In this document: one piece after another, positions 14,420 through 23,100 of the stretch
Position numbering within the stretch: the first letter of the stretch is position 1
How the letters are laid out: every line of letters starts with the position of its first letter
Assembly (NCBI GenBank): GCA_040756995.1
Contig: JBFLYK010000060.1
Span: 1 to 38,237, forward strand
Direction: 5' to 3'
From: BP-133 sp040756995
GTDB lineage: Bacteria; Actinomycetota; Acidimicrobiia; IMCC26256; BP-133
Length of the DNA stretch: 38,237 nucleotides
The notes under the pieces: model-generated
Told to the model about the DNA's origin: nothing
Database searches by the model: none
What the model saw: only the letters and a program-made list of their open reading frames with translations
Position numbers and translations under genes: made by a program

Positions 14420-15502
14420 ATGGCCCATGAGGTGCGGGGAGTCGTGGCCACGGCGAAGAAGGCGCCGGTCACCGTGGAGACGATCACGGTTCCCGACCCC
14501 GGCCCCGGCGAGGCGCTCGTGGCCGTCAAGGCCTGTGGCGTCTGCCACACCGACCTCCACTACCGGGAGGGCGGGATCAACGACGACTTCCCGTTCCTCC
14601 TCGGCCACGAGGCGGCCGGCATCGTGGAAGCGGTGGGGGACGGCGTCACCGGCGTCGCCCCCGGCGACTACGTGATCATCGCCTGGCGGGCGCCCTGCGG
14701 AACCTGCCGCTCCTGCCGCCGGGGCCGCCCCTGGTACTGCTTCAACTCGGCCAACGCCACGCAGAAGATGACGCTGGGCGGCACTCCGCTGTCTCCGGCG
14801 CTCGGCATCGGCGCCTTCGCCGAGAAGACGCTCGTCGCCGCCGGGCAGTGCGTGAAGATCGACGAGCGGGCCCGCCCCGAAGCGGCCGGGCTGATCGGCT
14901 GCGGCGTGATGGCCGGCTTCGGCGCCGCGGTCAACACCGGCGGCGTCAGCCGGGGCGACACGGTGGCCGTCATCGGCTGCGGGGGAGTGGGCGACGCCGC
15001 CATCGCCGCTTCGGCGCTGGCCGGCGCCCGCACCGTCATCGCCGTGGACATCGACCCCCGCAAGCTGGAGTGGGCCAAGGGCTTCGGCGCCACCCACACC
15101 GTCAACTCCAGCGAGACGGACCCCGTCGAGGCCATCAAGGAACTGACCGACGGCAACGGCGCCGACGTCGTCGTCGAGGCGGTCGGCCGGCCCGAGACCT
15201 ACCGCCAGGCGTTCTTCGCCCGGGACCTGGCCGGCACGCTGGTCCAGGTCGGCGTCCCCAACCCGACGATGACGATCGAGCTGCCGATGATCGAGCTGTT
15301 CGGCCGGGGCGGCGCCCTCAAGTCGTCGTGGTACGGCGACTGCCTCCCGAGGCGCGACTTCCCGATCCTCATCGATCTGTATCTCAAGGGGAAGCTCGAC
15401 CTCGACGGCTTCGTCTCCGAGACCATCGGCATCGACCAGGTCGAAGAGGCGTTCCACAAGATGGAGCGCGGGGAGGTCCTCCGATCCGTGGTGGTGCTGT
15501 AG
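14420..15502 (+). CDS. mscR: S-(hydroxymethyl)mycothiol (formaldehyde) dehydrogenase
   Basis: This 360-residue zinc-dependent medium-chain alcohol dehydrogenase has catalytic zinc ligands Cys42 and His63-Glu64 (CGVCHTD, GHE). The structural zinc loop is Cys93, Cys96, Cys99 and Cys107 (APCGTCRSCRRG). The Rossmann motif is VIGCGGVGDAA, and VDIDPRKLEWAKGFGATHTVN shows the Asp that selects NAD. The sequence and the downstream metallo-beta-lactamase-fold gene match the mycothiol-dependent formaldehyde dehydrogenase of mycobacteria and relatives, which oxidises S-(hydroxymethyl)mycothiol to the formyl ester. GGGAGG precedes the ATG by five bases. Nitrosomycothiol reduction is a known side activity of the family. 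The possible alternative is another class III-like alcohol dehydrogenase. Confidence 0.88.
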   Translation: MAHEVRGVVATAKKAPVTVETITVPDPGPGEALVAVKACGVCHTDLHYREGGINDDFPFLLGHEAAGIVEAVGDGVTGVAPGDYVIIAWRAPCGTCRSCRRGRPWYCFNSANATQKMTLGGTPLSPALGIGAFAEKTLVAAGQCVKIDERARPEAAGLIGCGVMAGFGAAVNTGGVSRGDTVAVIGCGGVGDAAIAASALAGARTVIAVDIDPRKLEWAKGFGATHTVNSSETDPVEAIKELTDGNGADVVVEAVGRPETYRQAFFARDLAGTLVQVGVPNPTMTIELPMIELFGRGGALKSSWYGDCLPRRDFPILIDLYLKGKLDLDGFVSETIGIDQVEEAFHKMERGEVLRSVVVL

Positions 15503-16134
15503 TGCCCGTCCGCATCGATCGCGTCCGGACCAACGGCGTCTTCACTCTCGACGGGCAGAGCTTCGACGTCGAGAACAACATCTGGCTGGTCGGTGACGAC
15601 GAGGAAGTCCTCGTGATCGACGCCGCCCACGACGCGGGACCGATCCTCGAGGGCATCGGCGAGCGCCGGGTCACGGCGATCGTCTGCACCCACGGGCACA
15701 ACGACCACATCAATGCCGCCCTTGACCTGCACGGCTTTTCCGGACGGGCGCCCATCGCCCTCCACGACGACGACCGCATGCTCTGGAGCCAGGTCCACGC
15801 CGGCCGCCAACCCGACCTGCCGCTCACGGACGGCCAGACATTCCAGGTCGGCGGCGCCACCCTTCAGGTCATCCACACGCCCGGCCACTCGCCGGGCGGC
15901 GTCTGCCTCCACCTGGCCTCCGAGGGAGTGCTCTTCTCGGGGGACACGCTGTTCAAGGGCGGTCCGGGCGCCACCGGACGGTCGTTCTCCGACTTTCCGA
16001 CCATCATCGAGTCGATCCGGACGAAGCTGCTGACGCTGCCCCCTGAAACCGTCGTCCACACCGGCCACGGCGATTCCACCAAGATCGGCGACGAGGCCCC
16101 TGACCTGGACGAATGGATCGCCCGGGGGCATTAG
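15502..16134 (+). CDS. Metallo-beta-lactamase-fold hydrolase, partner of the formaldehyde dehydrogenase
   Basis: The GTG start shares one base with the preceding TAG stop, so it is translationally coupled to the dehydrogenase. The 210-residue protein has the complete metal-binding set: HGHNDH (the HxHxDH motif), a TPGHSPGG histidine loop, FSGDTLF with the bridging Asp, and the terminal HTGHGDS histidine. This gene pair is conserved in mycothiol-producing bacteria. The hydrolase is thought to act on the S-formylmycothiol product, by analogy with glyoxalase II; that reaction is inference here. It probably binds two zinc or iron ions in the cytoplasm. Confidence 0.88.
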   Translation: MPVRIDRVRTNGVFTLDGQSFDVENNIWLVGDDEEVLVIDAAHDAGPILEGIGERRVTAIVCTHGHNDHINAALDLHGFSGRAPIALHDDDRMLWSQVHAGRQPDLPLTDGQTFQVGGATLQVIHTPGHSPGGVCLHLASEGVLFSGDTLFKGGPGATGRSFSDFPTIIESIRTKLLTLPPETVVHTGHGDSTKIGDEAPDLDEWIARGH

Positions 16135-16176
16135 TTTCGCCTCGTCACCGGGCCTGAACCACAGGACGTTCCTCGA

Positions 16177-16269
16177 ACAACATCGCCCTCAGAGGTAGCC
16201 TGAAGTGCGATGTTGTGGGAGGGAACGGCCCGCCGGGTGGGGAATCTTTCAGCGGAGCGTCAGCGCTCC
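16177..16269 (+). promoter_or_regulatory. Structured leader with two hairpins before the GH26 gene
   Basis: ACAACATCGC (16177-16186) pairs perfectly with GCGATGTTGT (16207-16216) over a 20-base loop. GGAGCG (16254-16259) pairs with CGCTCC (16264-16269) over four bases and ends ten bases before the chosen ATG. No normal Shine-Dalgarno lies next to that ATG. The first hairpin could equally terminate the upstream metallo-hydrolase transcript. Confidence 0.4.
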
Positions 16270-16278
16270 CATCCCCCC

Positions 16279-17550
16279 ATGCGCACATCCTCCATCGGCC
16301 CCAGAATCTGGCGTGCTCCCGTCCCGTGGCGGGTGCTGCTCGTCGCGGTCGCGGCCCTGGCCTCGCTGGTGCCGCCGGCGCCGGCCCCGCCGGCCACCGC
16401 CGCGGCCCGGGCCAACGGCCCGCTCGTTCCGTCGGGCGGGTTCTACGTCGGGGCCTACACCAAGCACATCGACGGGTACGGCCAGGCCCGGGCCCGGGAG
16501 GCGATGAACGACCTCGAGTCCCGGCTCGGGCGCCGCCTCCACATCAACCACCACTTCTACGCCTGGGCCGACGTCTTCCCCTCCTGGCGGGAGCCGTGGG
16601 ACATCGAGAACGACCGCATCCCCATGATCTCCTGGAACGGCGAGAACACCGACGCCATCGCCCGGGGCGACTGGGACGGCATGATCTCCGCCCGGGCCCA
16701 GGCCGTGGCGATGCTGAACACGCCGGTCTTCGTCCGCTGGTTCTGGGAGATGGACGGCAACAAGAAGCAGGGCTTCATCTCGTCACCGGCCAGCTACCAG
16801 AAGGCCTGGCGGCACATCGTCGACGTCTTCCGGAAGGCCGGCGCCACCAACGCCGTGTGGGTCTGGTGCCCCAACGCCTCGGCCATCGCCGACGGCAAGG
16901 CCCTGGCGTACTACCCGGGCGCCGGCTACGTCGACTGGGTGTGCGGTGACGGCTACAACTTCGCCCCCAACCGGCCGGGCGACGAGTGGGAGACCTTCGC
17001 CCAGATCTACAACGGCTTCTACGCCGCGGCGACCAAGATGGGGAAACCGATCATGATCGGCGAGTTCGGTGTGCTGGAACGCAAGCCGGGCGAGAAGGAA
17101 CAGTGGTTCCGGCAGGCCCACGATTGGCTCCAGGCCCACCCCGCCATCGCCGCCGTCGTCTACTTCAACGCCGACAGCACCACCAACGGCATCTACTACG
17201 ACTGGCGGGTCGACACGTCGCCGTCGGCCTTCGAGGGCTTCCGGTACCTCTTCACCGGCACGGCGCCGGTGAAGCCGACGACGATGGTGCCGAGCGCCGG
17301 CACCGATCCGCCGGGGGTCGCGGCACCCGACCCGCCCCCGGCGGCGCAGCAGCCGGCCAAGGCCGCCCAACCGAAGCCGTCCCGGCCCCGGCCCACAGCG
17401 CCGGCCGCCCCGGTTGCCTCGGCGGCTGACGGGGTCTCCGAGGCGCCTGCGGCTTCCACCGGGGCCGGTGCCCGCCGGGTGCCGTCCCCCCGGCTCACCT
17501 GGGTGCTGGAGCTGCTGCGCCAGCTCGACGCCGCCTCCGTCGCCACGTAG
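16279..17550 (+). CDS. Secreted glycoside hydrolase family 26 enzyme
   Basis: The 423-residue protein starts at an ATG that gives a normal signal peptide (basic n-region, then WRVLLVAVAALASLVPPAP). A longer start at 16210 is possible but adds 23 unlikely residues. The catalytic domain spans about residues 50-305. The probable acid/base is Glu157 in RWFWEMDG, and the nucleophile is Glu262 in IGEFGVLE. Trp/Tyr-rich segments (VWVWCPNASA, YVDWVCGDGYN) fit a polysaccharide cleft. GH26 members are mainly beta-mannanases and some beta-glucanases or xylanases, so the substrate is not fixed. A 115-residue Pro/Ala-rich tail follows, with no recognisable carbohydrate-binding module. Confidence 0.85.
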   Translation: MRTSSIGPRIWRAPVPWRVLLVAVAALASLVPPAPAPPATAAARANGPLVPSGGFYVGAYTKHIDGYGQARAREAMNDLESRLGRRLHINHHFYAWADVFPSWREPWDIENDRIPMISWNGENTDAIARGDWDGMISARAQAVAMLNTPVFVRWFWEMDGNKKQGFISSPASYQKAWRHIVDVFRKAGATNAVWVWCPNASAIADGKALAYYPGAGYVDWVCGDGYNFAPNRPGDEWETFAQIYNGFYAAATKMGKPIMIGEFGVLERKPGEKEQWFRQAHDWLQAHPAIAAVVYFNADSTTNGIYYDWRVDTSPSAFEGFRYLFTGTAPVKPTTMVPSAGTDPPGVAAPDPPPAAQQPAKAAQPKPSRPRPTAPAAPVASAADGVSEAPAASTGAGARRVPSPRLTWVLELLRQLDAASVAT

Positions 17551-17566
17551 CCGACCGGCTCCGTGA

Positions 17567-17583
17567 GGCCCGGACGCCGGGCC
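17567..17583 (+). terminator. GC-rich hairpin after the GH26 gene
   Basis: GGCCCGG-ACG-CCGGGCC forms a perfect 7-bp stem 17 bases after the stop and 15 bases before the rpiB start. It lacks a T-run. Confidence 0.5.
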
Positions 17584-17597
17584 GTAGGCTGCGGGCC

Positions 17598-18074
17598 ATG
17601 GCTCGCATCACCATCGCATCCGACCACGCCGGCTACCGCCTCAAGGAGGCGCTGATCGCCCACCTCAAGGGCGCCGGCCACGACATCGACGACCTCGGCA
17701 CGCACTCCGAGGAACCGGTCGACTACCCGCCGATCTGCGCCGCCGCCGGCCGGGCGGTCGTCGCCGGACGGGCGGACTTCGCCATCGTGCTCGGCGGCAG
17801 CGGCCAGGGCGAGACGATGGCCGCCAACAAGGTCAGGGGGGTGCGGGCCGCCCTGTGCCACGACGAGTACACCGCCCGCCTGGCCCGCCAGCACAACGAC
17901 GCCAACGTCCTCGGCCTCGGCGGGCGGATCCTCGGTGAGGGCCTGGCCGTGGCCATCGTCGACGAGTTCCTGTCCACCGACTTCGAGGGCGGCCGCCACG
18001 CCCGGCGGGTGGCGCAGATCGCCGACATCGAAGGGGAGGAAGCGGCGCAGGGGGCCGGCGGGCCGACCGGCTAG
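17598..18074 (+). CDS. rpiB: Ribose-5-phosphate isomerase B
   Basis: This 158-residue protein of the LacA/RpiB family interconverts ribose 5-phosphate and ribulose 5-phosphate in the pentose phosphate pathway. It has ASDHAG at 7-12 and the active-site loop GGSGQGE at 66-72. In this loop the catalytic base is Glu72, as in mycobacterial RpiB, rather than the Cys used by the E. coli type. His99 (RQHND) and GLGGRI (106-111) complete the substrate site. The length is normal. The stop codon overlaps, in a CTAG palindrome, the stop of the convergent small membrane gene. Confidence 0.92.
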   Translation: MARITIASDHAGYRLKEALIAHLKGAGHDIDDLGTHSEEPVDYPPICAAAGRAVVAGRADFAIVLGGSGQGETMAANKVRGVRAALCHDEYTARLARQHNDANVLGLGGRILGEGLAVAIVDEFLSTDFEGGRHARRVAQIADIEGEEAAQGAGGPTG

Positions 18075-18078
18075 CCGG
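18067..18078. terminator. Palindrome CCGGCTAGCCGG carrying both stop codons
   Basis: The central CTAG supplies TAG on each strand: 18072-18074 for rpiB and 18073-18071 for the small membrane protein. It is a perfect 12-bp palindrome without a loop; it could extrude only weakly and may be just an economical overlap. Confidence 0.35.
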
Positions 18079-18280
18079 GATCGGACCGCAGCTCCCGGAC
18101 CACGACCCACAGCCGGGAGGCGAGCAGGAGGGCCGCGGCGACGGCCAGGACCGCCCAAGCCCCGGTGGGCACCGCCTCCAGCACCCGGATGATGCCGATG
18201 GCGGCGAAGAAGGCGCCGGCGAACAGCGCCGCCGCCAGCGGCACCAGCATGAACACGATGACGAAGGCGATCGGTCCCAC
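18071..18280 (-). CDS. Small two-helix membrane protein, hypothetical
   Basis: This is a 69-residue protein from a GTG with AGGA upstream. Two hydrophobic segments (about residues 3-30 and 40-55) flank a short loop (RVLEAVPTGAW). The C-terminus is basic then acidic (RELRSDPG). No family is recognised. It is divergent from the DUF3048 lipoprotein gene 76 bases away and convergent with rpiB, sharing its stop region. Confidence 0.55.
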   Translation of the reverse strand: MGPIAFVIVFMLVPLAAALFAGAFFAAIGIIRVLEAVPTGAWAVLAVAAALLLASRLWVVVRELRSDPG

Positions 18281-18356
18281 GGTGATCCTGCATCTTGGCG
18301 CAAACCGGGCGGGGTGGCGACGACCGGCGGGGCCGGGCCGCTACCCTCCACCGGCG

Positions 18357-19418
18357 ATGACCGCCACCAGCACGATCCGCCGATCCGCGCTCGCCGCCGT
18401 CGCCGCCCTCTCGCTGCTCGGAGCGGCCTGCGGCGGCGGAGACAAGGAGGCCGAGGCTGCCACCACCACGACGCAGCCCGAGCCGTCGACGACCACCGGC
18501 CCGGTGGTGGCCACCAACGTGAATCCCCTGACCGGGCTCCCGCTCGACCCGGCCGTGCCGGCCCGGGCGGCGCTGATCGTGAAGATCGACAACGCCCCCA
18601 AGGCCCGTCCCCAGGCCGGCATCAACCAGGCCGACGTGGTGGTCGAGGAAGGCGTGGAGGGTGGCGTCACCCGGTTCGCCACGCTCTTCCACTCCCACGA
18701 CGCCCCGTCGGTCGGGCCGGTGCGGTCGGCCCGGTCCACCGACCTGCTCTTCGCGCGCCAGGTCGGCCGGCCGCTGTTCTCCTATTCCGGGGCCAACGCC
18801 GTCTTCGCCGATCTCGTCCGCAAGGCGCCGCTGGTCGACGTCGGGGTCGGCCGGCTCCCGGGCCACTACCGCCGGGAGCCGAACCGGCCGGCGCCCTACA
18901 ACCTGTTCTCCGAGACGAAGTCGCTCTTCGCCGCCGCGGCGGGCGAGGTGACGCCGCCGCCCCCGCTGTTCACGTACCGGGCTGTGGGCGAGGCCCCGCC
19001 GGAAGCGGGCTCCGAGCCGGCGCCCCGGGTGCAGGCCGTCTGGAAGCTCAACATCACCACCACCGTCGTCTACGCCTGGGACGAGGCGTCCAAGACCTTC
19101 AAGCGCACGACCGACGGCACACCGCATCTCGACGCCGCCGGCGTGCAGGTGGCCCCGGAGAACGTGGTGTTCCAGGTGGTGGGCTACCGCAACACCGGCC
19201 TGGTCGACCGGTCGGGCGCGGCGGTGCCGGAAGCCGAGCTGATCGGGGAGGGCGACGCCTGGGTGCTGACCGGCGGCCGCCTGATCAAGGGCCACTGGAG
19301 CCGCCCGAGCGAAGCGCAGACGACGGTCTACACGTTCCCGTCGGGCGAGCCGATCAAGCTGACGCCGGGCCGCACGTGGGTCGAGCTGGTTCCGCTCGGA
19401 AACCTCAGCGCGCTGTAG
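18357..19418 (+). CDS. DUF3048 lipoprotein
   Basis: The 353-residue protein has a lipoprotein signal: a basic n-region, a hydrophobic core and a lipobox ending LLGAAC. A Thr-rich linker (ATTTTQPEPSTTT) leads to the mature protein at about residue 45. The body shows the DUF3048 pattern: PLTGLPLD, then ALIVKIDNAPKARPQAGINQADVVVEEGVEGGVTRF and SVGPVRSARSTDL. The second half is the DUF3048 C-terminal domain (WSRPSEAQTTVYTFPSGEPIKLTPGRTWVELV). The family (YerB-like) is widespread in Gram-positive bacteria and has no proven function. It is expected at the outer face of the cytoplasmic membrane. There is no clear Shine-Dalgarno. Confidence 0.88.
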   Translation: MTATSTIRRSALAAVAALSLLGAACGGGDKEAEAATTTTQPEPSTTTGPVVATNVNPLTGLPLDPAVPARAALIVKIDNAPKARPQAGINQADVVVEEGVEGGVTRFATLFHSHDAPSVGPVRSARSTDLLFARQVGRPLFSYSGANAVFADLVRKAPLVDVGVGRLPGHYRREPNRPAPYNLFSETKSLFAAAAGEVTPPPPLFTYRAVGEAPPEAGSEPAPRVQAVWKLNITTTVVYAWDEASKTFKRTTDGTPHLDAAGVQVAPENVVFQVVGYRNTGLVDRSGAAVPEAELIGEGDAWVLTGGRLIKGHWSRPSEAQTTVYTFPSGEPIKLTPGRTWVELVPLGNLSAL

Positions 19419-19437
19419 CGCCCCGGCCCGACGCCCC

Positions 19438-19453
19438 GGCCTCGGCCGAGGCC
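19438..19453. terminator. Perfect 16-bp palindrome between convergent genes
   Basis: GGCCTCGG-CCGAGGCC begins 19 bases after the DUF3048 stop, and its last base belongs to the stop codon of the leftward 63-residue gene. It may act as a terminator for one or both. Confidence 0.45.
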
Positions 19454-19644
19454 TAGTTGGGGCGGCCGCCGCGGCGGCGCTGGGCCACCATGGCGAGTTC
19501 GGCCCGCAGCGTCGTCAGTGCGGTTTCGATCTCCATGACCTCGACGAGCAGCCCTTCCCTCTCGGCCGCCTGGCAGCGCTGCAGCAGCGCGACCAGCGTC
19601 GCCCCCAGCCGTGCCATGTACTCGTCGTTCGACCCGTCCAACAC
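19453..19644 (-). CDS. Small helical hypothetical protein
   Basis: This is a 63-residue protein from a GTG with GAAGGGAA upstream. It is almost entirely a predicted helix rich in Leu, Ala and Glu (LGATLVALLQRCQAAEREGLLVEVMEIETAL) with a basic end (RRRGGRPN). It could be a short coiled coil. It follows the DUF2795 gene by 12 bases and is probably in the same transcript. No family is recognised. Confidence 0.5.
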   Translation of the reverse strand: MLDGSNDEYMARLGATLVALLQRCQAAEREGLLVEVMEIETALTTLRAELAMVAQRRRGGRPN

Positions 19645-19656
19645 GAGGCGTTCCCT

Positions 19657-20082
19657 TCAGTCGCGGTTGCCGTTGCCGTCGCGGGGCTTCTCGATCCGTC
19701 CCCCGAGCGCCGCCCACAGTTCCGTCACGTTCTCGTAGACCCGGTCGGGGGCGCGACGGAGCTGCTCGACCACCGCCTCGGGGGCGTGCCGTTCCTCCGC
19801 ATGGGCGGCCAGCTCGTCGGGGTGGGCGGGAAACCGGTGGCGCTCGAGGTAGCGGGCCAGTTCGGCGCGGCCGTTGATGTCGTCGAGCGACAGATCGGTG
19901 CCGGGGATCTGGCCGCCGCCGCGGATGCGGACGTCGGGCGTGGGTTCTCCCTCGGCCGGCCCTTCCTGTTCCCGGAACTCGTCGCTCCGGGCTTCGGACG
20001 GGTCACCGCGCTCCAGCGACGCCGTATCGTGCTTGAGGGCCTCGTCGAGCATCGGCGAATGCTTGTTGCTGCCTCGTTCCAC
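19657..20082 (-). CDS. DUF2795 domain protein
   Basis: The protein is 141 residues from a GTG at 20082, which gives the N-terminus VERGSNKHSP familiar in actinobacterial members; GGGAGG lies just upstream. An in-frame ATG at 20109 would add nine residues. The N-terminal third is hydrophilic (LDEALKHDTASLERGDPSEARSDEF). The C-terminal 75 residues form the DUF2795 domain: GRAELARYLERHRFPAHPDELAAHAEERHAPEAVVEQL, then YENVTELWAALGG. The function is unknown; the domain is small and helical. It is divergent from the large propeller gene. Confidence 0.75.
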   Translation of the reverse strand: MERGSNKHSPMLDEALKHDTASLERGDPSEARSDEFREQEGPAEGEPTPDVRIRGGGQIPGTDLSLDDINGRAELARYLERHRFPAHPDELAAHAEERHAPEAVVEQLRRAPDRVYENVTELWAALGGRIEKPRDGNGNRD

Positions 20083-20166
20083 CGTGCCTCCCACGTGACC
20101 GGTTGACATTTCCGCTACCCGCCGGAAAGCCATCCGAACCCTGGGAGCGGCCGGTAGCGTTGCCCC

Positions 20167-23100
20167 GTGCGCCGCTCCGCCGTCCTCGTTCTCGTGTTCA
20201 CCGGTCTCCTGTCGCTTCCGCCGCGGGCGGCCGGCGGGCTGGCGGATTCGACCGGTGTGACCACCCGGGTGAGCGTGAAGACCGGTGGCGGCCAGGCCGA
20301 CGCCCGGGGGCCGGCCGGAGCGGGCCAGCCGGCGGTGTCCGACACGTTCGACGTGGTGGCCTTCGTGTCCGACGCCTCCAACCTCGTGGCCGACGACCAC
20401 AACGGCGTGAGCGACGTGTTCGTGAACCAGAACGGCACGATCACCCGCGTCAGCCTCGGCCCCAACTCCATCGAGGCCAACGGGGCCAGCTCGTCTCCGT
20501 CGCTGTCGCACGACGGCCGGTACGTGGCCTTCACCTCGGCGGCGGACAACCTCGTCCCCGGCGACACCAACGACGCGCTCGACGTGTTCGTCTACGACCG
20601 GCGCGACCGCACCGTGACTCGCGTCAGCGTGGCCGGCGACGGCACGGAAGCCAACGGCGACAGCCGGTCGCCGTCCATCGACGACCGCGGCGCCGTGGTC
20701 GCCTTCACGTCCGAGGCGACGAACCTCGTGGCCGGCGACGGCAACGACCGGGCCGACGTCTTCGTCCGGACGCTGGGCGTCAACCCGTCAACGACGCTGG
20801 TCAGCGTGGCGGCGGGCGGAACGGCGTCGGGCAACGACGGAAGCGACGAGCCGAGCCTCGACGGCAGCGGCACCAAGGTGGCGTTCTCGTCCGACGCCAC
20901 CGACCTCGTCGACGGCGACACCAACGGCAAGACCGACGTCTTCTGGCGCGATCTGACCGCCGGCGTGACCGAACTGGTCTCACTCCGGGACCGCAGCAGC
21001 ACGACGCAGGGCACGGACGACAGCTTCAGCCCCTCGATCTCCGGCGACGGGACGAAGATCGCCTTCGCCTCCAATGCCTCCAACCTGACGACCCTGTCCG
21101 ACGACAACGACACCACCGACGTCTTCCTGCGCGACCGGGCCAACGTCGACGACCAGCGCACGCAGCTTCTCAGCCGCTGCGGTCAGGACGTCGGCGACGA
21201 CCAGAGCTTCGCCCCCCGGATCACCGGCGAGACCGCCGCCGGCGGGCGGGGCGTCGCCTTCGTCTCCCATGCCGGGAACCTGCTCGGGAGTTGCGGGGAT
21301 CCTTCGGCGCCGCCCGACAACAACAACCTGGCCGACGTGTACTTCCGGCCCGACGCCGCCGGACAGCCCACCGAGCGCATCAGCCGGGACACGGCCGGCG
21401 CCCAGTTCATGCGGCCGAGCCTGGAAGCGGCGGTGTCGGGCGACGGCCGGCTCGTCGTCTTCACCACCGGTACGCCCGATGCCGCGACCGGTGGGCCCGG
21501 CGCCGGCTCCGAGGTCTTCGGGCGGGATCGGGGCGTCACGCCCGGCGTCACGCGGCGCCTCAGCGCGCCGACCAACGGCCCGGCGCTCGGGCCGGCGGTC
21601 ACGGAGTTCCCTGCCATCTCCGGCGACGGAAGGATCGTCGCCTACGCCTCGGCCGCCCCCGATCTCGTCACCGACGACAGCAACGGTCTCACCGACGTGT
21701 TCGTGTCGGACCGGACGAGGAACGAGACGACCCGCGTGACCCTCGGGTTGAGCGGCGCCCAACCCGACGGGCCGAGCGCCACCGATTCGCCGCCGGCGAT
21801 CTCGGCCGACGGAATGGTCGTCGCCTTCTCGTCCCAGGCCACGAACCTCGTGTCCGGGGACAGCAACGGCTTGACCGACGTCTTCGTCCACGACCGGGCC
21901 AGGAAGGAGACGACCCGGGTGAGCGTCGGGCCCAATGGGCTCGAAGCCACCGGTGGCCAGTCGGACGGGGGGAGCTACATGCCGGCGGTCAGCGCCGACG
22001 GGCGCTTCGTCGCCTTCGCCTCCGACGCCGACAACCTGGTGGCCGACGACACGAACAACGCCACCGACGTCTTCGTCCACGACCGCCAGACGAGGACCAC
22101 CACCCGGGTGAGCGTGGGGCCCAACGGGGTGCAGGCCGAGGACCTGTCGTACAACCCGTCGATCAGCGCCGACGGCAGCGTGGTCGCCTTCGTGTCGCGG
22201 GCTCCGAACCTGGTCGCCGGCGACACCAACACCGAAACCGATGTGTTCGTGCGCGACATCAAGGCCGGCGCCACGGTGGCCGTGAGGTCGGGCAACGGTC
22301 CGGTGGGCGACGGCCCCAGCTCCGTTCCGGCGCTCTCGGCCGACGGTCGCTGGGTGGCCTTCGCCAGCGCTGCCACCAACCTGGTCGACGGCGACACCAA
22401 CAACGCCGTCGACATCTTCGTGTTCGACCGCCGGACCGGCGGCGTCGAGCGGGTCAGCGTCGGTTCCGACGGCGCGCCGGCCAACCGCGACAGCGACACA
22501 CCGGCGATCTCCGCCGACGGCCGGTTCGTGGCCTTCAGCTCCGGCGCCAAGAACCTCGTCCCGGCCGACACCAACAACAAGACCGACATCTTCGTGCGGG
22601 ACCGTCGGATCGCCGCCACCACCCGGGTGAACGTCGGGCCGTCGCCCGATCAGGCCGACCGCCCCAGCCTGCGCCCGTCCCTCAGCGCCGATGGGCGGTT
22701 CGTGGCCTTCCAGTCGGCGGCGGCCAACCTGGTGGCCGGCGACACCAACGCCGCACCCGACATCTTCGTCCACGACCGCACACCCGTCCGCGGCTACTGG
22801 CTCGTGGCGTCGGACGGCGGGATCTTCTCCTACGGCGCGGCCGCTTTCGCCGGCTCCACCGGAGCGGTCAGGCTGGCCAGCCCGATCGTCGGCATGGCTC
22901 CGACACCGAGCGGGCGGGGCTACTGGCTGGTGGCGTCGGACGGCGGGGTCTTCAGTTTCGGCGACGCCACGTTCCACGGTTCCACCGGAGCGGTGAAGCT
23001 GGCCAAGCCGATCGTGGGCATGGCCACCACCCCCACCGGCCAGGGCTACTGGCTCGTGGCCTCCGACGGAGGGATCTTCGCCTTCGGCGATGCCGGGTTC

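Noticed and set aside
16210..16278. Upstream ATG for the GH26 gene
   Set aside because: It would add residues that break the normal signal-peptide layout; kept only as an alternative.
17196..19295. A 699-codon minus-strand open frame
   Set aside because: It is antisense to GH26, rpiB and the DUF3048 gene and lacks any family features.
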